Part shown: positions 1-8,058 of the stretch, piece by piece
Numbering within the stretch: position 1 is the stretch's first letter
Layout: the number at the start of each line of letters is the position of its first letter
DNA from: Streptomyces sp. RFCAC02
GTDB lineage: Bacteria; Actinomycetota; Actinomycetes; Streptomycetales; Streptomycetaceae
DNA: 64,000 nucleotides
Assembly (NCBI RefSeq): GCF_004193175.1
Contig: NZ_SAUH01000001.1
Span: 3,867,001 to 3,931,000 of the forward strand
Direction: 5' to 3'
The notes under the pieces: generated by a model
The model's database searches: none
What the model was told of the DNA's origin: nothing
Seen by the model: only the letters and a program-made list of their open reading frames with translations
Program-made: the position numbers and the translations under genes

Positions 1-747
1 CGCGCCGTCCGTACGTCCGGTGTCGCGCGCGAGGAACGCCTCGGCGACGAAGCCGTCGTCCAGCGTCATCGTGCCGTCCACGGACTTCTGCGGGATGTCG
101 TGGAAGTTGCAGACCCGGCGGCCGTCCACGGACGTCGAGCCGCCGTACAGGTAGAACGGGTTGGCGCGGTCGAAGTTGTCGACCCGGCTCGGCATCCCGC
201 TCCCGGCCCCGAGCCACCGGGCGACCTGTATCCAGCGCAGCGCGTCCCCACCGCCGGAACCGCCCGGCAGGTACTCGGCGTAGACCCCGCCGCCGAACGA
301 CGTCTGCGGGAACTCGTCCGTCGGACCGGTCGCGAACACACTGTGGCACTGGACGCTGAACGCCGCCCCTCTCGGAAGCCCACCGAGGTAACGGAACGCG
401 TAGTGCTCGCCGAACCCGGCTTCGAGCGTGCTCTCGAACGCGAGGTCCGGATCGGACGGCGCCTCGATGTACACGGGATCGGGAGCCGACAGCCCGACGC
501 TGTACCGCCGCCCGCCGAAGTCGAACTCTGCCGCCGTGACATTCCCGCCGAGGGTGGTCGCGAACGACTTCCCGGGCGTGACAGGCCAGCCGGTGGGCTG
601 GGCGGGCCGGTAATCGAGGACGAGCCCCCCGCCACCTCCTCGCGTCGACACGTCGGCCGCGACCGCACGGCCGGCCATCACCCCGGACACTCCGACGCCC
701 GCCCCCACGGCGAGCACGGACCTGCGGGACAAGGGAGAACGCTGCAT
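1..747 (-). CDS. Tat-exported protein of unknown function (3' end outside window)
   Basis: An open frame starts at ATG 745-747 and runs off the left edge, giving 249 codons. The N-terminus is a clear twin-arginine signal: MQRSPLSRRSVLAVG followed by a hydrophobic stretch and an Ala-rich cleavage site (GRAVAA) near residue 33. The protein is therefore probably exported folded. The mature part is rich in Gly, Tyr, Phe and Asp, with FDFGGRRYSVGL near residue 60 and a late VDGTMTLDDGFVAEAFLAR stretch, a beta-rich look. I do not recognise the family. It lies downstream of the dehydrogenase gene on the same strand but is separated by a strong hairpin, so it is probably a separate unit. Confidence 0.6.
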   Translation of the reverse strand, partial: MQRSPLSRRSVLAVGAGVGVSGVMAGRAVAADVSTRGGGGGLVLDYRPAQPTGWPVTPGKSFATTLGGNVTAAEFDFGGRRYSVGLSAPDPVYIEAPSDPDLAFESTLEAGFGEHYAFRYLGGLPRGAAFSVQCHSVFATGPTDEFPQTSFGGGVYAEYLPGGSGGGDALRWIQVARWLGAGSGMPSRVDNFDRANPFYLYGGSTSVDGRRVCNFHDIPQKSVDGTMTLDDGFVAEAFLARDTGRTDGA

Positions 748-839
748 GACAAGCCCTCCGGAACTCCTGCGGACCACAGCGGCCCGCACCCCCCGAGTCC
801 ACCCGAGCGGACGCTTCGCCGGCGTAAACACCGGCGCGC

Positions 840-873
840 GGAAGCCCTCACCGGGTGCGCCGGTGGGGGCTCC
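840..873 (-). terminator. Hairpin terminator after the dehydrogenase gene
   Basis: GGAAGCCCTCACCGG (840-854) pairs with CCGGTGGGGGCTCC (860-873) around a 5-nt loop, with one small bulge. It lies just past the stop codon of the minus-strand dehydrogenase at 882 and has no T run, as is usual in streptomycetes. Confidence 0.55.
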
Positions 874-881
874 CGCGCCGG

Positions 882-1850
882 TCAGCCGAGCCTGCGGATC
901 GGCGAGCCCGCGAGGAACGCCTCGATGTCCTCGACGGCGTCGCCGTAGTAGCGGCGGTAGTTGCCCTCGGTGACATAGCCGAGGTGCGGGGTCGCCAGCA
1001 GGCAGGGAGTCGAGCGCAGCGGATGGTCCGCGGGCAGGGGCTCGGTCTCGAACACGTCGAGGCCGGCGCCGGCGATGGCGCCCCGCTCCAGCACGTCGAT
1101 CAGCGCCTCCTGGTCGACGATGGCGGCCCGGGAGGTGTTCACCAGATAGGCGGTCGGCTTGAGCCAGGCCAGCTCCCTGGCACCGAGCAGCCCGCGGGTC
1201 CGGTCGCTCAGCGCCAGGTGGACGGAGACCACGTCGCTCGTGCTCAGCAGCTCCTCCAGGGACGCGGCCAGTGCCACCCCGGCCGCGTCGGTCCGTTCCC
1301 GGGTGAGGTTCCGGCTCCAGGCCACCACCTCCATGCCGAAGGCGAGGCCGACCCGGGCCATCCGGCTGCCGACCTTTCCGAGCCCGAGCAGCCCGAGGCG
1401 GCGGCCGTGCAGGTCCGCGCCGAGGGTGCTCTGCCAGGGGCCGCCGCCGCGCAGCGCGGTGTTCTCGGCGACCACGCCACGGGCCAGGCCGAGGATCAGC
1501 GCCCAGGCCAGCTCGACCGGCGGCGTCGGCGAGCTGGCCGTGCCGCAGACCGTCACGCCGTACCGTTCGGCCGCGGCGAGGTCGATCACCGAGTTCCGCG
1601 TCCCCGTGGCGACCAGCAGCCTGAGCCGTGGCAGCCGGGCGAGCAGCGACGCCGGGAAGGGCACGCGCTCGCGCAGCGTGACGACGATGTCGAACCCGGC
1701 GAGCGCCTCCGCCAGCTCGTCCTCGGTGCCGATGTGCTCGGTGAAGCCGACCACTTCGACCCGGTCCGAGAGGGACGACCAGTCGGCCATGGCCGTCGCC
1801 ACCCCCTGGAGGTCGTCCAGTACGGCGCAGCGCGATCGCGTACCGCTCAC
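882..1850 (-). CDS. D-2-hydroxyacid dehydrogenase, NAD-binding
   Basis: This 322-residue protein of the D-isomer-specific 2-hydroxyacid dehydrogenase family should reversibly oxidise a 2-hydroxy acid to a 2-oxo acid with NAD(P). The Rossmann motif is G156-L-G158-K-V-G161. The catalytic set is visible as Arg241 (NTSRA), Glu268/Glu270 (DVFETEPL) and His289 (TPHLGY). GTG at 1848-1850 is chosen because it overlaps the TGA of the upstream MmgE/PrpD gene by four bases, the usual sign of translational coupling. It is the last gene of a transporter - PrpD - dehydrogenase operon, so its substrate is probably a hydroxycarboxylate handled by that pathway. The exact substrate cannot be read from sequence. 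Confidence 0.88.
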   Translation of the reverse strand: MSGTRSRCAVLDDLQGVATAMADWSSLSDRVEVVGFTEHIGTEDELAEALAGFDIVVTLRERVPFPASLLARLPRLRLLVATGTRNSVIDLAAAERYGVTVCGTASSPTPPVELAWALILGLARGVVAENTALRGGGPWQSTLGADLHGRRLGLLGLGKVGSRMARVGLAFGMEVVAWSRNLTRERTDAAGVALAASLEELLSTSDVVSVHLALSDRTRGLLGARELAWLKPTAYLVNTSRAAIVDQEALIDVLERGAIAGAGLDVFETEPLPADHPLRSTPCLLATPHLGYVTEGNYRRYYGDAVEDIEAFLAGSPIRRLG

Positions 1851-3931
1851 AGCGTCTCGCCGGCCCGCGGTGCGCCGAGCAGGGTGTCGAGCGCCGGATC
1901 GTCCAGCGGATCCGCCCCGGTCAGCAGCGGCTCCGCCCGCCGCGCGAGCAGACTCAGCAGGCCGCGGCGTCCCGTCAGCGGCCGTGCGGGGCCGGTGAAT
2001 CCGCCCTCGGCCAGCGCCGTCGTCGTCACCGCGTCGGCCGCCGCGAGCCGCGCGCGCCGGGCATCGACGGAGCGTGCGGCCGCCGGCCCCGCGACGCCCG
2101 TCGTCTGCGTGCCCGCCAGGCCGATGGCCATCAGCGCCGTGTGCGGCGCCGGCCGCCGCGCCGCGATGGCCGCGAGCCCGGCGGCGAAGCCGGGGAGACG
2201 GTCCACACCCACCTCCAGCCGTGCCGCGAGCCGCGAGGTGACGGCGAGCGCCACCGCCACCGCCCGCGCGGCGTCCGGGCCGGAGAGGTCCTCCGCGGTG
2301 CAGGGCGCCACCGCCGCGGCCACGGCGGGCCGGTACCCGGACAGGACGAGCTTCTCGGCGACGGCCCCGGCGCGCTCCCGCTCGTCGTCGGCGACGACGT
2401 CCCGCCGGAGGCGGACGCCCTCCGCCAGGAGCCCGCGCACCGCTTCGGCGTTCCGGTGGCCGGCGGGCAGTGTCGCCACGTCGGCCAGGAGGTCGGCGAG
2501 CGCGTGTTCCTCCCCCGCCCCGTCCATGGCGGGCACCTCCGACGGCGCGCCGTCCGCCCCGGCACCCGCCACGGCGTCGGGTTCGGCCGCCGCCAGCAGC
2601 CCGCGCAGGAAGCCGGGACCTTCGCGCCGCGTCGCCGCGTCGAGCGCGTCCGCGCCCCCGGCGCGCACCCGGTCGACGAGCCCCCGGGCCTTGGTCTTCA
2701 GCTCCTCGTCCGTGAGCGGCCGCGCCAGACTGCCCCGCGCGTGCGTCACCTCGTGGGTGAGCACGCCGCCGTCGGCGAGCGTGACCGTGATCCCGGCCGC
2801 GTCCCGCCCGCACTCCTCCGTCGGCGCGAAGTCCACGAGCGCACGCAGCCGCCGCGCCGGTTCGGACACCACGAACGCGTCGGAGTACGCCGCGAGGTCC
2901 ACCCTCGGCCGCAGCAGCCCCGCCGCCACGCCGTGGGCGGTGGAGAACCGGGCCTGGAGCCCGTCCACCGGCTGCACGTTCCCCGTCAGCTCCGGGACGA
3001 GCGGGTGGCAGACCAGCCGGATCGCCCGCACCGCGTCCGGCCCGCCCCGCCCGGCCAGCTCCGCGTGCAGCGCCTCCGCGGCCTCGATCGCCGGATGCGT
3101 GACGATCCCGCACGGATAGGGCTTGAACGTGTTGTGCAGCAGCTCCCAGCGCCGCCCCACGTCACTCAGCAGCGCCTCCGGGTCGAACTTCCCCCGCGCG
3201 AGCCGCCCGACCAGCCCGTCGGGGCCGGTGAGGGAGTCGCCGGGTCCCGTGCCGCCGGACCCGGCGGCCACGTCCCACGCCGCCCGCAGTCCGTTGACCG
3301 CCGCCTTGCCCGGGTGGAAGGGCTTGGTCATCGAGCCGAAGCCCTCCCGGTTGCCGAGCCCGCCCTCGACCGCCCACTCCAGCGCGACACGGAGGTCCTC
3401 CGCCCCGAGGTTCAGCAGCAGCCCGGCGGTGACCGCCGCACCCACCGCGCCGCAGGTGCCGGTGATGTGCCAGCCGGCGTCGTAGTGCTCGGGCGAGATC
3501 GCCACCCCGAGACGCAGTTGCGCCTCCACGCCCCAGGCGAAGGCCGCGAGCACCTCGTCGGCGTCCGCGTCGCCCGCCTTCTCCGACAGGCCGGCCAGCC
3601 CGACCAGCGCGCCGAGACCCACCGCCCCCGGGTGGATGACCGTGGACAGGTGCGTGTCGTCGTAGTCGTCCAGGTGTGCCGCGGTGCCCGTCAGGAGCGC
3701 GGCGTCCAGCGGCTTGAGCCGTTCCGTACGCCCCGGCGACGGGGTGTCGCCCGCGCCGAACCCGGCCGCCGTCGCGGCGACGACATCCGTCGCCGGCTCG
3801 CGCGCGGCGCCGACGGTCGTCGCGAGCACGTTGTAGAGGGTGCGTCGTGCGGCCTCCCTGACGTCGTCGGGCAGGGGCGATCCCCCGTGCGAGACGATGA
3901 GGTGGGCGAGCCGGCCGAGCGGGGTGGACAT
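1847..3931 (-). CDS. MmgE/PrpD family protein with an extra C-terminal half-copy
   Basis: The 694-residue product is far longer than the usual 450-500. Residues about 1-450 form a full MmgE/PrpD domain (2-methylcitrate dehydratase, iminodisuccinate epimerase and cis-aconitate decarboxylase fold): it has HPGAVGLGAL near 100, SMTKPFHPGKAAVNGL near 205 and FKPYPCGIVTHP near 270. After a linker rich in Ala, Asp and Glu, residues about 480-690 look like a second, degenerate N-terminal half of the same domain: a helical stretch ending in LAGTQTTGV and then ALAEGGFTGPARPLTGRRG, which matches the family's 'GFTGP..ILEG..G' signature. The second half lacks the HPGK region. It sits between a carboxylate transporter and a dehydrogenase in one operon, so a dehydratase, isomerase or decarboxylase role on a tricarboxylate-like compound is likely. 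Confidence 0.85.
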   Translation of the reverse strand: MSTPLGRLAHLIVSHGGSPLPDDVREAARRTLYNVLATTVGAAREPATDVVAATAAGFGAGDTPSPGRTERLKPLDAALLTGTAAHLDDYDDTHLSTVIHPGAVGLGALVGLAGLSEKAGDADADEVLAAFAWGVEAQLRLGVAISPEHYDAGWHITGTCGAVGAAVTAGLLLNLGAEDLRVALEWAVEGGLGNREGFGSMTKPFHPGKAAVNGLRAAWDVAAGSGGTGPGDSLTGPDGLVGRLARGKFDPEALLSDVGRRWELLHNTFKPYPCGIVTHPAIEAAEALHAELAGRGGPDAVRAIRLVCHPLVPELTGNVQPVDGLQARFSTAHGVAAGLLRPRVDLAAYSDAFVVSEPARRLRALVDFAPTEECGRDAAGITVTLADGGVLTHEVTHARGSLARPLTDEELKTKARGLVDRVRAGGADALDAATRREGPGFLRGLLAAAEPDAVAGAGADGAPSEVPAMDGAGEEHALADLLADVATLPAGHRNAEAVRGLLAEGVRLRRDVVADDERERAGAVAEKLVLSGYRPAVAAAVAPCTAEDLSGPDAARAVAVALAVTSRLAARLEVGVDRLPGFAAGLAAIAARRPAPHTALMAIGLAGTQTTGVAGPAAARSVDARRARLAAADAVTTTALAEGGFTGPARPLTGRRGLLSLLARRAEPLLTGADPLDDPALDTLLGAPRAGETL

Positions 3932-4001
3932 GGATCTCCTCAGAGGTGTGGTGCGTTGGCAGGTGTGCCGGGCGGACGAACGGTGCCCGGCGGTGGAGAG
4001 G

Positions 4002-5564
4002 TCACAGACCGACGAGCGGTGTCATCGTCAGGAGGCCGATGACGAGGACGGTCACGCCGATGAGGTCGAAGACGAGCCCGCTGCGGATCATCCGCGTCAT
4101 GGGCACCATCCCCGAGCCGTAGACGATGGCGTTCGGCGGCGTGGACACCGGCAGCATGAAGCCGTACCCGGCGGCGGCCGTGGCGGCCAGGCCCGGGATC
4201 AGCGGGTTGACGTCCATCGCGACCGCGATCGGCACCACGATGGGCACCACGATCCCGGCGCTCGCGGTGTTGCTGGTGGTCTCGGAGATGAGCAGTCCGG
4301 CCACCGCCGCGAGAATCGTGATCGAGACCAGCGACGACACTCCCAGGTGGTCGGCGAGTGAGGTGCCCATGGTCTCGGCGAGGCCGGTCTCCGAGGACAG
4401 CGACCCCACCACCGTGCCCGCGCCGAACAGCAGGATGACACCCCAGTCGATCTTCACCGCCTCGTTCCACGTGAGCGTGGGCGCCCGCCGTGCGGAGCCG
4501 CCGGTGCTGCCGAGCGGCAGCAGGAACAGCAGTGTTGCCGCGACGATCGCCGCGACGCCCTCGGTCAGGTGCTCGTGCATCCACGTGACGGCCTCGTGGT
4601 CGTCGCCGAGGAACAGGCTGGATATGCCCGGCAGCGTCCATCCCACGACGGCGACGGCGAACGCGACGCACGTGTTGGCCTCGCCCCGGGAGAACGCCCC
4701 GAGTTCGGCGCGCTGCCCGGCCACGTACGCCTCGGCGCCGCTCAGTTCGCGGACCTCGGGGCGGTTGAGCCGGAGCAGCACGAGACACAGCGCGACGAAC
4801 ATCACCAGCACGACCGGGGCGAACACCAGCACCCACTCGACGAAGTTGACCGTCTTGCCGGTCTGCTCCTCGACGAGGTCGCGCCCGATGAGCTGGTGCG
4901 GGGCGCCGATGGGCGTGAGCAGGCCGCCGATGGAGCCGGCGTAGGCGATCATCAGCATCAGCGACGTGGACCACCGCGAGTGATGCAGGTCCTGCCCGCC
5001 CTTCTCGGTGTTGATCGTGCTGACCGCCCGCACGATGCCGATGCCGATCGGGAACAGCATGGCGACGGTGGCGGTGTTCGAGACGAACGCCGAGATGACG
5101 CACGCGATCGCGCCGAAGGCGATCACGGTGCGGACGGGGGAGCGGACCACTCCGCCCGTGGACAGCACGCGGAGCGCGATGCGTTTGTCGAGACCGTGCA
5201 CGGTCATGGACCTGGCGATGACGAAGCCGCCCAGGAACGTGAAGATCGTGTCGTTGCCGAACGCCCCGAAGACGGTGTCCTCGTCGCTCACGCCCATGAG
5301 GACGCACAGGACGATGCCGAACAGCGCCGTGGCGGCCAGGGGTATGGCCTCGGTCACCCACCAGACGACCATCAGGCAGAGCACGGCGGCCAGCGCCCGC
5401 TGCTCCCACGCGAGGCCCCCGGTGACCAGGAGCATCAGGCCGAGGGCGAGAGGGCCGAGCCCCAGGCCGACGCGCCCCCGTACCGAGTCGAAACGTTCCT
5501 GGCTGTCCGGTTTGCCTGCGGCGCTCTTCGAGGCGGCCGCGCCGCTGCGGTCCGCGATCTTCAT
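4002..5564 (-). CDS. SLC13/DASS-family carboxylate transporter
   Basis: This 520-residue membrane protein belongs to the divalent anion:sodium symporter (SLC13, CitT-like) family that imports di- and tricarboxylates. About 11-12 hydrophobic segments follow a short soluble N-tail. The two duplicated Ser-Asn-Thr signatures of the family are present: FVSNTATVAML near residue 160 and ETTSNTASAGIVVP near 430. A late VSTPPNAIVYG loop is also present. It is the first gene of an operon running into the double PrpD protein and the dehydrogenase, and it diverges from an IclR regulator. Uptake of the substrate used by those two enzymes is the natural inference; substrate and coupling ion are not determinable here. 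Confidence 0.9.
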   Translation of the reverse strand: MKIADRSGAAASKSAAGKPDSQERFDSVRGRVGLGLGPLALGLMLLVTGGLAWEQRALAAVLCLMVVWWVTEAIPLAATALFGIVLCVLMGVSDEDTVFGAFGNDTIFTFLGGFVIARSMTVHGLDKRIALRVLSTGGVVRSPVRTVIAFGAIACVISAFVSNTATVAMLFPIGIGIVRAVSTINTEKGGQDLHHSRWSTSLMLMIAYAGSIGGLLTPIGAPHQLIGRDLVEEQTGKTVNFVEWVLVFAPVVLVMFVALCLVLLRLNRPEVRELSGAEAYVAGQRAELGAFSRGEANTCVAFAVAVVGWTLPGISSLFLGDDHEAVTWMHEHLTEGVAAIVAATLLFLLPLGSTGGSARRAPTLTWNEAVKIDWGVILLFGAGTVVGSLSSETGLAETMGTSLADHLGVSSLVSITILAAVAGLLISETTSNTASAGIVVPIVVPIAVAMDVNPLIPGLAATAAAGYGFMLPVSTPPNAIVYGSGMVPMTRMIRSGLVFDLIGVTVLVIGLLTMTPLVGL

Positions 5565-5588
5565 AGATCCTCCGTGTGCTGATCGAGC

Positions 5589-5631
5589 AGGTGCCCGTAT
5601 TGCGTTACGGCGTTCTGTGATGCGGGCACCT
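5589..5631. promoter_or_regulatory. Inverted repeat between transporter operon and iclR-type gene
   Basis: AGGTGCCCG (5589-5597) and CGGGCACCT (5623-5631) are perfect inverted 9-mers separated by 25 bp in the 134-bp divergent promoter region. This is a candidate operator for the adjacent IclR protein, acting on one or both promoters. The long spacing could also mean two half-sites. Confidence 0.4.
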
Positions 5632-5698
5632 TATGGCGTGTCGATCCCCCGGACAAGGGTGGTGACACCCGAAAGAATCCGGCCCTTAAACTGGCCAC

Positions 5699-6514
5699 GT
5701 GACGGCACCGGAAGAGAACGCTGCGGAGTCGGCCGGCCGGCCATCCGGCGTTCAGTCGATCGATCGGGCGATCGCGATACTCACGGCCTTCTCCCGCGCC
5801 CGTCCCGTGCTCGGCATCAGCGAGCTGGCCCGGCACACCGATCTGGCCCGGGGGACCACGCACCGGCTGGTCAGCGCCCTGGCGGCGCACGGCATGCTCG
5901 CCCAGGTGCCCAACTCCACCACCTACTCGCTCGGCCCACGGCTCCTCGGCCTGGCCGACGCGGCCCGCGATCAGCTCTCGCTCGACGTGCAGGCACCCCC
6001 GATCATGAGCTGGCTGCGCGACCGTACGGGCGAGACCGTGGGCCTGCACATCCTCGACGCGCTCCCCAGCCGCCGCACGATCGCTCAGGTCGAATCGCTG
6101 CAGCCCCTCCGCCGTACGTACACCGACCTCGGCGCAGCGCTGCCGCCGCACCTCGGCTCACCCGGCAAGGTCCTGCTGGCGTACGCGCCGGGCAGCATCG
6201 CACAGGACGTACTCGCCGACCTGCGTCGTTCCGACCCCGGCGAGGCCGACGAAGTGGCATCGGCCCTCGACCGGGTGCGCCACGACGGCTACGCCATCTC
6301 GCTGGAGGAGCGGGTGAAGGGCGTGGTCGCACTCGCCGTCCCCGTACGCGACCACAAGGAGGCGGTCGTGGCGGCCCTGACCGTCTCCGTCCCCGCTGTC
6401 CGCGCAGGCCACGAAGAACTGGTCGCCATGGTGCCCACCGCACGCGAAGCAGCATCACGCCTCTCCCACCGCCTGGGCCACACCCCCGACAAGCCCACAA
6501 CAGGGCCTTCCTGA
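5699..6514 (+). CDS. IclR-family transcriptional regulator
   Basis: The 271-residue regulator has an N-terminal winged helix at about residues 16-75 (SIDRAIAILTAF, then the recognition helix in LARGTTHRLVSAL) and a C-terminal effector-binding domain with the usual PPHLGSPGKVLLAY segment. IclR proteins bind aromatic or carboxylic catabolites and control the catabolic genes beside them. It diverges from the transporter/PrpD/dehydrogenase operon with an inverted repeat in the gap, so it is likely the local regulator. GTG at 5699 is used; no good ribosome-binding site precedes it, and the TTAAACT stretch just upstream suggests a very short leader. Confidence 0.88.
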   Translation: MTAPEENAAESAGRPSGVQSIDRAIAILTAFSRARPVLGISELARHTDLARGTTHRLVSALAAHGMLAQVPNSTTYSLGPRLLGLADAARDQLSLDVQAPPIMSWLRDRTGETVGLHILDALPSRRTIAQVESLQPLRRTYTDLGAALPPHLGSPGKVLLAYAPGSIAQDVLADLRRSDPGEADEVASALDRVRHDGYAISLEERVKGVVALAVPVRDHKEAVVAALTVSVPAVRAGHEELVAMVPTAREAASRLSHRLGHTPDKPTTGPS

Positions 6515-6540
6515 CACGCCCTCCACTCCCGAGGGCACCA

Positions 6541-6667
6541 CGAAAGTCCCCCACCGACTCCGATCGGCAGGGGCCTCCGTATATCAATCGATTCGACCTG
6601 ACACCTGAAACAGCCCATCAGCTGCGGACCTGGCAGGATCTGAACCCCTGACCCTTCGCTGCGAACC
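6541..6667. repeat. Degenerate direct repeat: tRNA-Ala 3' half plus terminator (left scar)
   Basis: This stretch aligns along its length with 8836-8956. It starts with a damaged copy of the terminator (AGTCCCCCACCGACTCCGAT, then CGGCAGGGGCCT). It continues through a similar spacer into a minus-strand copy of the tRNA-Ala 3' half: acceptor strand, T-arm and part of the anticodon loop (TGAACCCCTGACC, then CTGCGAAC). The T-stem no longer pairs and the 5' half is missing, so it is not a working tRNA. This is the arrangement left by an element that integrated at the 3' end of a tRNA gene; an old tandem duplication is the alternative. Confidence 0.7.
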
Positions 6668-6742
6668 ACGGGCGGGTCGGTGAGCGTCATGCATGGTCGC
6701 TGCGGTTGCGGTACTTCGCTGCTGTACCGAATCCGGCCTGGG

Positions 6743-6925
6743 CTAGCGCCGCGACAGAAGTCGCTCGTACAGCACGAGGAGAGGCGCTACGTAGCCGGAC
6801 GCTTCGGACGGGGATGCTTGCCCGCTGCTTATCAGGACAACGCCTGCCGTCAAGGCAGTTGTGTACACGATGCCGGTCACTAACGGCGGGAGTGCGACCT
6901 GATGATCTTGTGCGCGCTGAGACAT
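6743..6925 (-). CDS. Small membrane protein of unknown function
   Basis: A 60-residue ORF has one clear membrane span (ALPPLVTGIVYTTALTAGVV) and a basic C-terminus. ATG at 6923-6925 is preceded by GAGAGG about a dozen bases upstream. It lies inside the tRNA-flanked scar and is the only intact-looking ORF between 6.55 and 7.1 kb. The DNA here is visibly less GC-rich than the flanks. Function is unknown and it may be a leftover of the element. Confidence 0.4.
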   Translation of the reverse strand: MSQRAQDHQVALPPLVTGIVYTTALTAGVVLISSGQASPSEASGYVAPLLVLYERLLSRR

Positions 6926-6957
6926 AATGCTCTCGGCACCTCTCAGTAGGAGCCTCG

Positions 6958-6992
6958 GCCACCCGCCCTCCGGTCAAGAGTCCGCGGGTGGC
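6958..6992 (-). terminator. Hairpin, probable terminator
   Basis: GCCACCCGC (6958-6966) pairs perfectly with GCGGGTGGC (6984-6992) around a 17-nt loop. It lies downstream of the broken ATPase gene and upstream of the small membrane ORF on the same strand. Confidence 0.4.
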
Positions 6993-7141
6993 TTCAGCTT
7001 GTTCGCCGCCGCGCGGTCCTCGCGCAGCGTGCCGCGATTCTGCCCCAGTACACCTCGAACTCGCAACTTCGAAGGCTGTCGCCCACTTCATCCTTAGAAA
7101 GCGCGTTACCTGTCGACAGTCGAGGCGCTAAGCCTTGGAAT

Positions 7142-7506
7142 TCAAGGTGCGCAGGGCGGCATCACGGTCGGTGGAGCGGCTTCGGCCGGTGTCCTGTCCG
7201 ACCGGGAGCGAGCATGGTCAGGGGCCGTACGCTGGTTCAGCGGAACGGCGTCGGGGTGGGTGATGCGTGGCTCGGTGGCGGTGCCTCCGGTGTCGGTGAC
7301 CGCGATCGTCAGGGTGTCCGGGGTGCGGGTGACGGTCAGGCGGAAGGTCGTCTTGCCGCTGTCGGTGTGCGTGATGGCGTTCGTGGCCAGCTCGGTGGCG
7401 GTCAGTGCAGCGTCGTCTGCCCAGGGGTGCGGTCGAGGATCTGGCGGACGAAGCGGGCGGGTGCGGTTGCGTACTTCGGGGCTTCGGGATGGTCGACTGC
7501 CCGCAC
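7142..7506 (-). pseudogene. Frameshifted ATP-binding (SpoIIAB/RsbW-like) protein
   Basis: From GTG 7504-7506 the frame reads RAVDHPEAPKYATAPARFVR and then goes out of register in a run of four C. Reading on one base over gives WADDAALTATELATNAITHT and IAVTDTGG, the N-box and G1 box of a histidine-kinase-like ATPase of the anti-sigma regulator type. One missing C (near 7440) explains the break. The C-terminal third no longer resembles the family. Small ATPases of this kind are abundant in streptomycetes beside DUF5753/DUF397 genes. Here it belongs to the decayed element and is probably dead. Confidence 0.7.
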
Positions 7507-7560
7507 TCGTGCTTACAAGTTGCTTTCTGTCAGTGGGTGGCTATGCACAGGATGGCGGTG

Positions 7561-7992
7561 CTAGACGAGTCGGACGCCGTCGTGGGCGCGGACGGCCGGT
7601 GGGGTGGTGGCGTTCATGGCGTCCAGGACGCGGACGGCGTACGCCTCGTCGGCCAGGTCGGCGACTTCCTTGCGGGTGACCCACCGCAGGGCCCTGGTCT
7701 CACTGCCGGTCGTCGGAGTTCCGTCCATCGCCTCGCAGCGGAAGACCAAGGCGATGATCAGCGCGTTCATGTTCTTGTAGACGCCGGTCAGTGTGGCCGG
7801 CTGTGCGATCTTGATGCCGGTCTCTTCGAGGACTTCCCGCGCGAGTGCGTCGGGGATCGTCTCGCCCGGTTCGAGGACTCCGCCTGGCGGCTCCCAGTGC
7901 CCGTTGTCCCAGCGCTGGATGAGCAGCGCACGGCCCTGGTCGTCGATGATGACTCCGGCGACGCTCACGGAGTGGGGGCGTTCGGTGCTCAC
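7561..7992 (-). CDS. Nudix hydrolase
   Basis: The 143-residue protein has a complete Nudix box, GGVLEPGETIPDALAREVLEE followed by TG, at about residues 37-60, so it should hydrolyse a nucleoside-diphosphate-linked substrate with Mg2+. It begins with the divergent GntR regulator only 66 bp away. A Nudix protein beside a GntR repressor and next to a tRNA is also found in pSAM2-like integrative elements, where the Nudix protein Pif gives transfer immunity. The equivalence here is inference from context; a housekeeping Nudix role cannot be excluded. Confidence 0.82.
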   Translation of the reverse strand: MSTERPHSVSVAGVIIDDQGRALLIQRWDNGHWEPPGGVLEPGETIPDALAREVLEETGIKIAQPATLTGVYKNMNALIIALVFRCEAMDGTPTTGSETRALRWVTRKEVADLADEAYAVRVLDAMNATTPPAVRAHDGVRLV

Positions 7993-8058
7993 TGTCCTCG
8001 CCTCTCACGGGTGTCGGGGTTTCCCACCGTAGCCAGATGTCTAAGGGAGTAACCGGGC

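Noticed and set aside
855..3119. Long plus-strand frame over the dehydrogenase and PrpD genes
   Set aside because: Antisense shadow rich in Arg, Ser and Ala without any domain; the minus-strand frames carry catalytic motifs.
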